From: Ceratopteris richardii
Lineage: Eukaryota > Streptophyta > Polypodiopsida > Polypodiales > Pteridaceae
Direction: 5' to 3'
Length of the DNA: 64,000 bases
Assembly: GCA_020310875.1 (NCBI GenBank)
Contig: CM035406.1
Span: 227,144,942 to 227,208,941, forward strand
The first letter of the stretch is position 1; every line of letters starts with the position of its first letter. Position numbers and translations under genes: made by a program. Positions 20,132-31,659 of the stretch are shown piece after piece. The notes beneath the pieces are model-generated. The model was given only the letters and a program-made list of their open reading frames with translations. It did no database searches and was not told where the DNA came from.

Positions 20132-23100
20132 TTTTTCGATCCCCAATAGGATCGCCGAATTGGATAAGTTATAAGTTGGCCAGAAACCTATCTTTCTAGC
20201 TTGTTTTTGGGTTTTATCTCACCCTATCTTGGCTCTATGGCCCACTTTTTCCACTAAAAGTCCTTTTCATGATCCTATGGGCAGTGAAATCTACTTGCAC
20301 GAGTAGGGTCTCCAATTTGTCACTCTATTGCTCTTTTTTGTCACGAATCACTTGGAAACACTCAACTCCTATGCATGACAAAATGAACCGATTATGAATC
20401 TCACATGACTATTGCAACTCTAAGCTTCATGCATTCCATATTTCATAGCCATTCTTGTGTGAGTGCAAACAAAAAAAACAATAAACAAAACGTGAAAGAT
20501 TTCGATTTCGCTCTCACCTATTTTGTGCATTAAAAGCAACGATGCTCACATTCATTTAAATAACTTAATAATAGTGTTTTGTTTTCATGAAGACCAATTT
20601 GAAGTCGTTTACATAAGCCATCCCCAACGCTTTGGTTTCACACAAAAGGAATTTTACGCAATCTCAAAGGAAATAAATAAGGAAGCATAAAAAGAAATAT
20701 ACGAAGTAAAAGATGACATACAATGCCCATCTTCAAAGCTCACACATATCTTTCTATAGCCATCATCATCTCTTACTCATGAGAGTGGTCCCTGTTTATT
20801 TGTACCATTTGTCAGTTGCAAGCTACTCCCACTTCATTTCTCCTTTGAACAATGAGCATCCTCCTCTAGTGCTACTTACTGTCAATGGTCTTCTCTGAAG
20901 TCTCTTGTCATTTAGTCTATAGTTCCTTGCCCTTCACTGAATGTTAGTGAGCTTATGGGTCCTTATTATTCATCATTCACCCCCTTGTGCCTTGTTCCTT
21001 CACCACCTATATCTTTGCCTGAGAAAAAAGAAAAGAAGATATGCTACTGACTTTTTCTTCTATTAAAACCCTGTTCCCTTTTACTTTCACTGAGCACGTT
21101 GAGACACTGCAACAATGCTCTTTCTTTCTCTTGAAACTCGAATCGGGAACTAGAACAACCAACAAAGATTCTATCCTGTAACATTAAGTGATCATGCATT
21201 CCAACTGATTATGTCCATAGTTCTTCTTCCTATTCTAGTGGTGCACTTTAGATTGGAAAAGCAAGTGCAACTGTTTCATTTGAAGCCATCACCTAACGTC
21301 TACATCCTCTCTTCAACACATATCAGAGTCCTTATTCATAGGATACATTAAGGCATCACGTGAAGATAGAACTGCTATTTATATCCATCAAAAGGAAACC
21401 ATCGGGTTATGTTTATGTCTCCAGGCTGATATAGATATAACACCTACATATTAGGCATAAATTCTATTCTGAATATATTCTCATTATCTAATTATTCTGC
21501 ACCTCTATGACCCAAGCGCATAACGTCTCACTTTTTACTGTTTATGATAAAAGCGTGATTTCAAGCTGAACTTCATCCATGTAAGGTTTCTATATTTCAT
21601 CTATTATCTTCATATCACTGCATGCCAATCCATAGCTCTGAACAAATCAGGACAAAATTGTACCATACTCTGGATGTCTTCCTCGTCGATATCTGTGTTG
21701 CATAATGAATGAAATCTGCCAGCTTCATTATCTCCATTCGCATTTCTATCCATCCTTCCATTTCTTTAAGGTCCATCGAATTCATATGTAGAAAACCTTC
21801 GTTCTCATGTCATCTTCATTTTCTTCTTATTTTGTCCGAAGATCACTTCCCCATATGGTTATAATAACTCCACCAAAGCGGTCGAAACACTGCCAAAACT
21901 TTCCATCTACTCCAATCTCAAGGGAAGAATTTAACTGAAACCTTCTTCTCCTAAAAGTATGTGATGTACCGAAAACTACGAGGGATCAAACGATCAAATC
22001 CCTTGTGCCTCCTCTTTCTTCCAATAGCCTCTCTGTGCACCTGTGCACACCTGCCCTGTCAAAATGCTTCTCCGGCTACTTCTTGTTCTCCTTTTTTTTC
22101 CTCCAGCTCTTCCTTTCTTTTGAACTTCCCTCTACCTGCGTAGACAAAAACACAGAAAAAACAAAAGAACTTCCCTTTGAAAATAAGTAGTCACTCCAGA
22201 GCTAGTGCTTCAGTTTTGTTCCTCTCCCCTCCCTCGAGCGATTCTGAACCATTCACTTTGCGAGAGTTCAACTTTCCTTTCTGTTCCCCTCCTTCCACGA
22301 GCTCCTGTTTTTTTCCTTTTGGTCCCGAGAATGTGCCCCCAACAAGGCCCTATGCATCCCTCGTTCCCCTTCTCCTTTGTCACTCTGGAGCCTCCAATTT
22401 CACATCGTTTCCTTGCTTATGAATCCAGACGTTCCATGACCTGGACTGTACCATCCATCAGACCTGAGTTAACCAATGGTGCAAGTCTACAGCATGGTTC
22501 CAAGCTCTTAACATCGAAGAGTCCCCCAACACCATTACGAAAACTTCCATAAACTAGCTGACTATCCCCTTTTTCAACTCGTCACCTACACAGACATAGG
22601 AAAAACAGAGCGAGCTCCCTCTACTCTTTGTCTTCTTCACCAGACAATATCTTTCCCGAGCCCGTAAGTGAGAGAGAGCGAGAGGAAAAAAAAAGAGGGA
22701 GAGAGAGGAGAGGGAGAATTAATTCTTTCTTTTTTCTTCTCCACTCCCCCCACTCACCCACCACTCTGACACACCACTACCCCCCCACACGCACACCTGC
22801 ACACATTTTTTTTTTCATTATTTTATTATTTTATATTTTTTTTCTTTTTCCCTAAATATATACGAGAACAAAGATGTATACATACAAATACACGGTAATT
22901 ACACAAATAACAAAAATGTAGATAACTCATTCCAGTGGAACACATTAGCCAATGAAAATACAGTAATCAAAGAGTTCACCAATTCGAAATTTTTCTTCTT
23001 TCGACATATAGGTTCTTCTCTGCCATCTCTGCTCGCAAAGCCGAATTCATTTCATAATCGAATACCAAATTCTCATACCATTACCTCCTCCGAGCCACAT

Positions 23101-23228
23101 CAATTACTCATAGTTTATTACCATCGATAAACAACTTTCCTTGCAAAAAACACCTGCAATCAAAAGGGTTACTCTGCAAAATGGAAGCATATTTTTGCTC
23201 TAAAAACCAACAATATATACAGCTAACA
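20132..23228 (-). repeat. E1 5' LTR, main part
   Basis: The segment 21994-23228 is near-identical to the E1 3' LTR at 4345-5582. The remaining 20132-21993 has no second copy in this window. The outer end reads TGTTAGCT in element orientation at 23228, followed on the plus strand by CTTAT, a possible target duplication that cannot be checked because the other end is lost. No protein is recognised within it. Confidence 0.85.
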
Positions 23229-23439
23229 CTTATATCTCTCATAAACTCAACTATTTAGGCCATATTGATTGTGTGAGTAAAACCCCTTCATTACTCTTCT
23301 ATTTGTATGATCTCCAAGGTCCATTTGCCTTTTCTTCAATAGTTGTGAGAAAAGGATTATTTCAATTGTAGAGCTTATTCAATCACTCTGGAAATGTCTT
23401 TTCTGTGGGTAATATCATAGTGGTGAAAATTACTTCTCA

Positions 23440-25890
23440 TCATGTGAAAATTATACATCATCCTCCTTTAAAGTTAGGGATAGCACTTGGAATAGATTCA
23501 TAGTGGGATGCTTCTTTACTTGATGATAAAATGGAAGATCTTGCCTTACCATCCTTCATTTTATGTGGTTGATACTTGAACACCACATCGTGGATTGATA
23601 TGATATCCTTCGCCTCTTCATCATATAATTTGTAAGCATTTTTCTCATCATTATAAACCAAGAAGATACATTTTTTTCTTTTTGGTTCTAATTTGCCTCT
23701 TCTTATGTTTGGTACATGATCATAACATTTGCTTCAAGAAATTCTAAAAGTGTGAAATAGATGTTTTCTTACCCCTCAATGCTTCCTGATTATTATTTTT
23801 AATAATAAGGCTACTATATAGCTCCAATTAAGAATGTACATTTTAGTATTGATAACTTCAACCCAAGATTGATTTGGAAAACCCTTACCATTTAGCATAT
23901 ACCTTGTCATTTCAGTACTAATGTGCTTCCTAGTTCCATAACACCATTTTGTTAAGTCGTATGAGGCATCATGAATTGATATATTATCCATTTTCTCTTA
24001 TAAAAGTCTTTGAAATACTTTGATTTGAACTCCTTTGATTTGAAACCACAACCATCAATTCTGAATCTTTTCACACTTTTAGATGTTTCCTTTTAAGTAA
24101 GTCTAATACATTCTTTAAATTTATCTAAATCTTGAACCTTATCAAGAAGAAACTAGACCCTCATCTTCTTGTTATGGTCATCCACAATCTGTCACGAGGA
24201 AGGAGATAAGGAAGAGCTCACACACACACGCACACACAATCAAAGAGGAGTGAACCCATAGATTGAGGCAAGGAAGAATGATCTTCTTCTTCTTGTTCTT
24301 CTTCTTCTTCTTCTATTACATAAAAGGAATGTACAAGAAATGACCTAATACAACAATACATCTAGTGCGATATATAAATAACAGTACAAAAAATCCTAAT
24401 GTCCGCGAATGAGTGAGCCGACAAGAAACAAATGTGCCATCACTCTCGGTAGGTAAATCTAGTAAAGCTTAATGAAGTATCCCTGACATATACCGACATG
24501 ACCACTATACATGTTAGAGAAATGAAAAAGTGATACGTGTCATCCTCAATCATCACATGTTGAGCTTGATATCTCAACACAATCAACTTAAAGTAAGAAG
24601 ATCTACCTAAGGGTTATTTATGCACCTTATTGTATATGTTAGCATGTACCAATTCTAAAGACATATATGCTCTATTCTTGGTTTCTTGTGGGAATGTCTT
24701 CTCGATTGCTTGCCATCATACAAGCTTCACAAGGTTCCTTCAACTCAATCATTATTGATAAGTGTGCAACCATACCTATTTTGGAATTTTCTTCAATATT
24801 CTAGTCCCAATGTGTCCAAATTTTCATGTCAAAGATTGCTTGTACCCACTCCAATGGTTGATCCGTAAGCACTTAGACCATACAAATTGTTCCTTATTTT
24901 TTCTTTACCAACAACTTTATTAGACATGTCAAAAGTTTCTACACCTATCACATTGAATCTTGCTTCATGACCAATGTCAATTATTATAATAACTAATAGT
25001 GATTTTTGTTATTTTTCTAGAACATGCAACACATTTGATAGATTTTTGACTTCACCAATTGTAGTTACAAAGAAACTAGTACCTAGTCCTATAATATGAT
25101 GCACCATTTCCAACCATCAGAGCGATGTGTTCTTGTAGAGGTTTCATAGAATTACATATATCTTTCTTTTTGGCCATGTGATAGGATGCGTCACTATCCA
25201 ACACCGATGAATTAGTTGTAGATTCTTCATGTATTAACATATAATTCCTTAATTATAACCATGAATAGCTTCAACTTTACTTCAATCATATTAACTATAC
25301 TTCTCTTTACCTTTAAGAATAAAATGATTTCTATATGCCTTTTTAATACGACAATCTTCAATTGTGTGTCCATGTGTCCTTTAACAATAACATCAATATC
25401 CTTGGAATTTCTTCTTTCCATCCTTTTCTTGTTGTCATTATGATTTCTCTTAGGATCCACCTTTTCCTTTTCCATTGACAAAGAATGTTATATCCCTATT
25501 GCTGATTCTTGGTCAAGCTAAGTCATAACTCTTGTTCCATCAACGATGCATGAGACTTCTCAAAAATAAAAACATTGGATCTTACAACTAATGCATAGAA
25601 CAAAAACTCACTTTTGCTTTCCAAGCTCATAGAAGATCTTGGAGGAATCATCATACTTGGATTTGATGGGTCAAAGGTAGGTTAGGAGTCTCGGATAATC
25701 CCCAAAAGCATCTCTCGAAGCTCACAAGAATCAACAAAAGTTGTAATTTTAAACTTCCACAAAGTATAGTTTGTACCATCTATCTTGTCTTCATCTAGGA
25801 TTAGTGGACAAACTCTCAATGTTTGAATGAAAAATATGACATCACCTCCAAGAACACTAGATCTACTTCTAGAAGTCAACATCACTCCTC
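23440..25890 (-). mobile_element. Second Ty1/copia element, heavily decayed
   Basis: Minus-strand order: gag N-terminus (25885-25682, LDEDKIDGTNYTLWKFKITT), decayed zinc knuckle near 25380-25330, protease motif VLDSDASYHMAKK near 25215-25175, pre-integrase, integrase (LPNQSWVEVINTKMYILNWS in consensus with the family at about 23900-23830) and the post-integrase NDEKNAYKLYDEEAKDIISI (23661-23460). Numerous stops and shifts occur. No RT, RNase H or clear LTRs were found. It belongs to a different copia lineage from the one at 788-4344. Confidence 0.75.
24190..24579. repeat. Solo LTR, 390 bp, inside the second copia element
   Basis: The segment runs TGTCACGAGG..ATCTCAACA and is flanked on both sides by CAATC (24185-24189 and 24580-24584). 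Copia integrase-region sequence is interrupted at this point and resumes after it. It contains a CA-rich patch (24221-24238) and a CTT/TTC run (24281-24315). TG..CA ends, 5-bp duplication and no internal genes fit a solo LTR left by LTR-LTR recombination. A short non-autonomous element without LTR pairs is a less likely alternative. Confidence 0.8.
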
Positions 25891-26700
25891 TCTAATGTAG
25901 ATGCCCTTGTCTTCCATGTATTCTTAAGTTCTAAAGTAGTAAAATAAGTCCGCTTAAGGGTCAAAGAGTACACGTTAGATTAGAGAAATATGATTTTTAT
26001 TATTTAGACCATTGATACAAAGAATTTTTAATTTATTTGTCCTCCTGTTTGGGGATTAAATGGCAATATGAGCAAAAGTTAGGTGAAGATCTTAGGACAG
26101 TTAGAATGTCACCAAATGGGAAAGACATAGATGATCAAGGCTGCTAGGAAAGGTACACATATATAACTTGTAAGGTCTCAACCATCAACCACCTTAGAAT
26201 GGTCTAATCTACTCATGTTGATCTAGCTAACTTACCTTAATTTACCCACCTTAGAATGGTCTAATCTACTCATGTTGATCTAGCTAACTTACCTTAATTT
26301 ACCCAACCTATCAAATATAAAGGCACCCTTAGTTGGATAAAGAACATTGTAACGAATACACCCCTTTACCATTAGGACAAAAGTGCTATCCTCAGACTCT
26401 ATCCTAGGGGTCCGATGGTCCTCCTAGGACCCCCCAAGTTTGACCGTATAAAGCTCATCTAACTTTCTAATCAAGAACCAACTAAAATGTTCAACTTACA
26501 TCATGGCTTCATTTGATAATCAACATCAAAGATCACTAGTGGTCTCTAATGAGGGTGGAGCATTGAAGATATCTAAAATTATCCACATTGCAAGAGATTG
26601 ATACTCAAGATCAAGATTATACATGACTAAATATAAACTAGATGGAAAACAATCCAAATAAAGGAAGAAAAAACCGAAGGAGAGTCATATCCTTTTTTTT
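25891..26700. other. Unassigned intergenic stretch
   Basis: No open frame or known repeat is recognised. It holds a 57-bp tandem duplication (annotated separately). Confidence 0.4.
26189..26303. repeat. 57-bp tandem duplication
   Basis: Two adjacent copies of a unit containing ACCTTAGAATGGTCTAATCT and ending TTACCTTAATTTACCC, with period 57 and essentially no differences. This implies a recent local duplication. Confidence 0.9.
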
Positions 26701-27030
26701 TTAAATGGAGGTTCGATCGAGGCCTAATCCCCTTGAATTTAACTTAATCCCCTTGAATTTAACTTTGAAATTGCAACTGTACAAGGGCATAGTACCCATG
26801 GGACCCCCCTTATCCCACAAGAACAAGGGTTTACAAGACTGGGTTAAACAGCGGTCACAACTACCGCGGGGATGGACAAACGGTGGCACCTCAGCCACAT
26901 GCAACATCTTTCCAAGATACATTGTCCCTTACATGTTGCTGCCAGGGGTTGAACCCTCACCCCCGCCTCAAGAGGCGAGAGGCCCAACCACTAGGCCAGA
27001 GAATTGGGACAGGAGAGTCATACCTTGGGT
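26698..27030. repeat. Possible SINE-like or other short interspersed repeat
   Basis: The segment differs in base composition from its AT-rich surroundings. It contains GGGGTTGAACCCTCACCCCC and CCAACCACTAGGCCAGAG near 26945-27000. GGTTGAACCC is close to a Pol III B-box (GGTTCGANNCC). It also has an internal 21-bp direct repeat (TAATCCCCTTGAATTTAACT at 26729 and 26747). No A-box, tail or target duplication could be fixed, so the class is uncertain. Confidence 0.3.
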
Positions 27031-27667
27031 GGATAACATGATTAGCGCAGTCAATATTGTAGGATTGCCACTTTAATGTGTCGACAATGAAATCATTGAC
27101 AACGTATGGAATATCTTCTAGGAATCCAATGATGATATAAATGATTATGCAAGCCATGATCTCTCATTGTGGATGGAAGAATGCTGTAAGTGTTGATCAT
27201 GGGCTAGGAGTCCAACGGTGACATAAATGATGATGCAAGCCATGAACTCTCAATGTTGAACTTGACTCTGTTGATCATGGGCATATCCACGACACTTTAT
27301 GCTTCTACTTCATCAACTTAAATGTCCGTCAAAGAACTTTACTTCGTCGAACAGAAAGCTAAATTGTGAGAATACATGGACTGCGTTCCAAACTCATCAA
27401 TTTGGCAAACCTCTAAAAAGTCAAAGAATACCCTTTTTGCGTTCTTTGTCCATCGGTGTAGTGGAATAGCCATTAATGGGCTATGTGGTTCAAGTCGATG
27501 ACTAGCTGGTTCTTCATTTGTGAGAACAGTTTGTAGTTCGTAAAGCAAAGCCTACGTGGAGAAGTCCAAGGTCAGGTCTAGAAGTCATCCTCTGTTCCAA
27601 AATCTACAATGTATTCATTGTATTTGTATCCTTCAGAAGTTTTGTGTAGGAGTGAATTCTTCGGAGT

Positions 27668-27983
27668 CCAACTTATTTTCCATAATATAAAGAAATGACA
27701 TTAGAGGCTTTCCGTCAGCGAAATAGTCGAATGGATTGACAAGATCTTGCCCTTTAACTCTCTGCTCGCTCTTCTCTTTCCTGACGCACTGAAATGGATA
27801 ACCAAACGTATGTGTGAAGAGATACCCAACTTATTTTCCACAATATAAAGAAATGACATTAGAAGCTTTCCGTCAGCGAAATAGTCGAATGAATTGACAA
27901 GATCTTGCCCTTTAACTCTCTGCTCGCTCTTCTTTTTCCTGACGCATTGAAATGGATACCCAAACGTATGTGTGAAGAGATAG
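27668..27983. repeat. 158-bp tandem duplication
   Basis: Two adjacent copies of a unit from CCAACTTATTTTCCA to GTGTGAAGAGATA with period 158 and few differences (for example GGCTTTCC versus AGCTTTCC). The 95-codon minus reading here is just the repeat read twice. Confidence 0.9.
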
Positions 27984-28724
27984 ACCACAAAAGTTGCTTT
28001 CTACATGGCCGCATGTTTACGTCCACATAATCAAAGCAATTCTAGTTTGTTAAAAGCAATCCACACAAAAGATAACCTCTATCGTTACGGGTTTTCAGTA
28101 ATTCTTTTAGTATTTGGCCATCATGATTTGACACATTTTGTTTTACCAGATTGCAACGACTGTCTTGTAACTGTTCTTTTTCTGCTTAAACCTCAACAAT
28201 ATCGCATCGTACATAGTTGGTGGGTTTTCGACCAATGTTAAGGTTTCTCTGCAGTTCTGTTAACTTATCATTGAAACGTCACTGTGCGACACTCATCGTC
28301 CAATGGCCCACCGAATTTCCAATGTGTATGGAGAAAGATATGAACTATGATTTAAGTTGAATGTTTTGCAGATTACACTTGTGCAGTTTTTCTAAAAAGA
28401 TTTAGAGATAAACAGGATGTCCTGGTTAACAACAGCCATCATGAAAATAATAAATAGTCGTGTTCCATGAAGTGACAAAAACAACATATATCTATGTCTG
28501 CGAAATGGAACTTGAAGTGAGGCACATTCAATTTCTTTTTTTTTTTGTGTGTGTGTGTGTGGAAGAACAAGGTACATCATTCATTGTACAGAGGACATGT
28601 CCTCCATTGAAACAGCTCTGCGAGATTCGAGGAACCAAAAGAATAGTATGAATAATGATGTTCATGGCGAGCCTCAAATTTCATGAATATTCTAATTAGT
28701 TCTGTCCACTGAAGAGACAAATAA

Positions 28725-28865
28725 CTACACATCTAGCAGGATGTCCACTGGATTGAACTTGAAGTCTGGTGGACCTCGAAGATTCTCGAAATATTTCAAC
28801 CTCAATGGCATCGTTGTGCCTTTTCCAAATAGACTTTGAGTGGATTTGTCACGAGGCAACCATAC
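28725..28865 (-). CDS. Terminal exon of unidentified host gene
   Basis: The acceptor is TATTTGTCCAG before GTATGGTTG. Translation in phase 0 gives VWLPRDKSTQSLFGKGTTMP and ends FNPVDILLDV followed by TAG at 28727-28725, 46 codons with no internal stop. Composition and codon use look like real coding sequence, unlike the surrounding AT-rich DNA. Its phase fits the exon at 30349-30308 upstream. I do not recognise the protein family. Confidence 0.55.
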   Translation of the reverse strand, partial: VWLPRDKSTQSLFGKGTTMPLRLKYFENLRGPPDFKFNPVDILLDV

Positions 28866-30307
28866 CTGGACAAATACAAGCAATAATCAATCAATGTACA
28901 CAAGAAAACCCATGTGACAGAATATAAATCTGGAACTATTAGTGTTGAATACACTCTTTATTTTAGTTTTTAAGTTATAAGCTAGAAGATTCACGAATAT
29001 GAAGTGAACAACCATCAAACCAACAAAGGAAATAATTTATCAACCGAAAAGCCAGAAGTGAATTCTGGACCTCTGTAGAGTCAGTAAGAAATCTAGCTGT
29101 GATCAGTTTCATTGATATGTAGTTACTTTTCTGTTCGAAAATCATGGTACTGCATATCACTTGAGCAGTCCATCCACCACTTCTATTGAGAGGCATTTTG
29201 TTGAAGTTAAATGTTCAAAATTGCCTTATTATGGATTCCAAACTACCATATACCCTTAAGTAAGACTTGGGTATGAGAAGAGATGTTTCTTTACATTTTG
29301 AAAGCTCCCTCCCCCCCCCGCCCCCAACCCATCCCCACCCCTGGGGGCCCGATTCCGAAGATTCAGGCACTACTTGATCACTGCAATGGACTTGCAGTAT
29401 CTGTGAAGAGGCTGCAAAGGGATCCTGTACTTTTATATGGTGATTTACTTAAGAAGAAGCCACTCACGTGGTTGACGGGCTATAGTTCAGGCAATGTAAT
29501 TACTAAGCAGGCACCCTACAGAGTATGAAACCTCATTCATGTACAATGAAAGACACAAATAGTATGATTCAGAAACTATATAGGCATATTAAAACATTAT
29601 GATTACCCCTCATTAATCGAACTGTCTAAGCAGCTACAATGTAGAAATTAAAACTTGCAGAGGGCTAGTCATTCTGATATGAAATTGGTTAAATTCTGAC
29701 ATGAACATTAAAATGCAACCAAGAACCAATGAAGAAGATTCATGAAATAATAGCATGGCATCCACCTTTAGTTTAAACCGAAAAAACTTTTGGATACAAG
29801 TAGAGATGAGCTAATGTCATTTATATGGAGTAGGGGATCTTCCTTTATGCATGAACAATGACATAAATTATCATATGAATGATTTGGAAAATTTGTAAGT
29901 ACGTGACAAATAGCTTATTCCTCAATTATTAATGTAAATGAACAGCTAAAATATGAAAACTGAGAGTTGCATAGGGCTAGTCATTCTGAGAAAAGGAATT
30001 AGCTGAGCACTTGAAATTCTCTAAATTCTGACATGAATTTCTGCAAGCTAGTACAGAAGATAATTAGATGCTGGTACAACATGCACCGACATTTCGAATC
30101 AAAAGAAGCTTGGAAAGAGTGGATTTGCGTTGATTTATACTTACAGGGCATGAAGTTTCAGTTTGTACACTATCAAAAATAATAGCAATTTATAATTCCT
30201 TGGTATGGGATTCCATACTCCCGTTTATCATCCATGGTATGGGATTCCATACTCCCGTTTATCAAAGAGGTATATTGCTGTTTTTTACAGCCAAAATCCC
30301 TACTGAC
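28866..30307. other. Probable intron, no other gene seen
   Basis: AT-rich sequence between two predicted exons. It includes a C-rich patch (29309-29345) and a 34-bp tandem duplication at 30202-30269. Readings at 29196-28975 (minus) and 29283-29528 (plus) lack supporting splice context or family match. Confidence 0.4.
30202..30269. repeat. 34-bp tandem duplication
   Basis: GGTATGGGATTCCATACTCC and its following bases occur twice with period 34. The unit itself contains a short palindrome (TATGGGATTCCATA is nearly symmetric), so each copy could form a small hairpin. Confidence 0.85.
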
Positions 30308-30349
30308 CTTGAAGTTGCACAGGCGACAGATGCTGGTATGGTTATTCAG
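30308..30349 (-). CDS. Candidate 42-bp exon of unidentified host gene
   Basis: The acceptor is TTTTGTCTACAG and the donor is AAG followed by GTCAGTAGG, both good matches to plant splice sites. It encodes LNNHTSICRLCNFK in phase 0 at both ends, so it joins the upstream exon 39788-39710 (ends in phase 0) and the last exon 28865-28725 (starts in phase 0). Because it is short, support comes only from splice sites and phase. Confidence 0.4.
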
Positions 30350-30489
30350 CTGTAGACAAAATATTTTATTCATGTCACGGACTGTTTGAAGTGATTTTCA
30401 AAGATGTGAAGGATAACACACGATTTTAGGAGCAACAAACAAAGCTCACGTTTTTAAGTGGAAGCACATGAAGGCTATTAAGGAAGAGC

Positions 30490-31610
30490 TGTTATATGTG
30501 TCTAGTGTGGGTTGAGCTGATGGATTCATCTTCTTTTTCTGGCCTACCATTGGCCACATTTCCAAAAGCTTGGGGAGGGTACTTAACACCCCTTCCATCT
30601 CAGCAGCTAACAAAAATAAGATGTGTTATGTGGAACACATCTGACCATTTCCCAAGACTCTTGGTATTAATATTTCTCGCATCGGGAGAATAATTATCTA
30701 CCTGAAATGGGGAAATCTAGCAGGGGCATGCTTCCATTGTGGTAACTTGGGATATTATTTCAAGAACTGTCCCACTTTAAAATCTGAAGTAGTGAGATTA
30801 ATTCCCTCTTGCCCATGAGGCAATGTCCTAGTACCTGAAGAACAGGTTTTAGGGAAACAAAGAAATAGAACACTTGATGTTGTGAATGGGTCCAGACGAA
30901 CTGTACTGAACTGTGCTAAAGCTACTACTGCTTGAGTTACACCTATGTATCCTGCTAAAAGCCCAGTCAATACTGATGCGCATTAGACTCCTCAAAAAAT
31001 GGAACTTTGATCATGCTGAATCATCCAAAAGAATGGTAGATAATGATGGTTTTATAGTGGTAACCTATAAAAAGGCTTTTTCTAGGGGCGAAAGGAGCCA
31101 ATTCCAGTCAAATTACTCTACATCCCCTGTGGATGAGATTAATTCTGCCCTTCCTTTGCTTTCACAGCCACACTCTTGTATGTTTGAATGATATTTCAGA
31201 AAACATGGACACAGTTCTAAAAGATATTGGGCTTGCATTAATAAATGCAGACCCTGGAGACCACCTGCATAGGTGCACAGGAAGGTTGCCACATGGAACA
31301 TACAAAGGCTGTCAGGAGGGCAAATGGATGAAGTTATGGATATGGATTGTGAAACATTGGCTAGAAATCGCTGCTATTCAAGAGCATTAAAAAACACGAT
31401 TGTGGAGGATCTTTACCATCAAGTAACAATTATCGAATTATATATAGAGGACAAAGATGTAAATACTTTGGTCATCGTAAGAAAAGAAATACCTATAAAA
31501 ATTCTTCATAATGACATACATGGAAGATTTATTATTATATCTGCTCAGCATCAAGGGGAAAAGTTTATTGTTCATAATGTCTATGCACCTTGGAAAGATT
31601 AAAACTTGGC
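30490..31610 (+). pseudogene. LINE remnant: ORF1 and endonuclease N-terminal part
   Basis: At 30496-30693 the reading LVWVELMDSSSF resembles the DUF4283-type ORF1 of plant L1 LINEs. A zinc knuckle CFHCGNLGYYFKNC follows at 30730-30771, with Tyr in place of the His. At about 31278-31600 an apurinic-endonuclease-like N-terminus can be read (VATWNIQRLSGG, then GRFIIISAQHQGEKF and NVYAPW). Frames change several times and there are stops. RT is absent here. The EN would nick target DNA for target-primed reverse transcription. Confidence 0.65.
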
Positions 31611-31659
31611 GTTGTCTTATGAATGTTATTACTCAATGTAGAACAGTACTTCATGCAAA

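Larger units (their letters stand above)
4345..23228 (-). mobile_element. E1: gag-only LTR retrotransposon (host of nested E2)
   Basis: Removing E2 (10268-20131) restores a continuous element on the minus strand. Its parts are a 5' LTR of about 3.2 kb (23228-20132 plus 10267-10150), a primer site (10149-10126), a gag-coiled-coil region (10125-7704), a long untranslated part, a polypurine tract at 5600-5583 and a truncated 3' LTR (5582-4345). The LTR starts TGTTAGCT at both ends. Over the shared 1.24 kb the two LTRs differ at roughly 30 sites by eye (about 97% identical), so E1 is older than E2. No protease, RT or integrase is present, so it must have been moved by another element. Confidence 0.85.

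Noticed and set aside
28975..29196. Minus-strand ORF between two predicted host exons
   Set aside because: No acceptor at its start, and its phase does not fit the flanking exons. A 28-bp piece with a good acceptor at about 29083 was considered but not supported.
29283..29528. Plus-strand 81-codon ORF, partly protein-like (LDHCNGLAVSVKRLQ)
   Set aside because: Begins in a C-rich patch, no splice context on that strand and no family recognised. It could be an exon of another gene, but the support is too thin.
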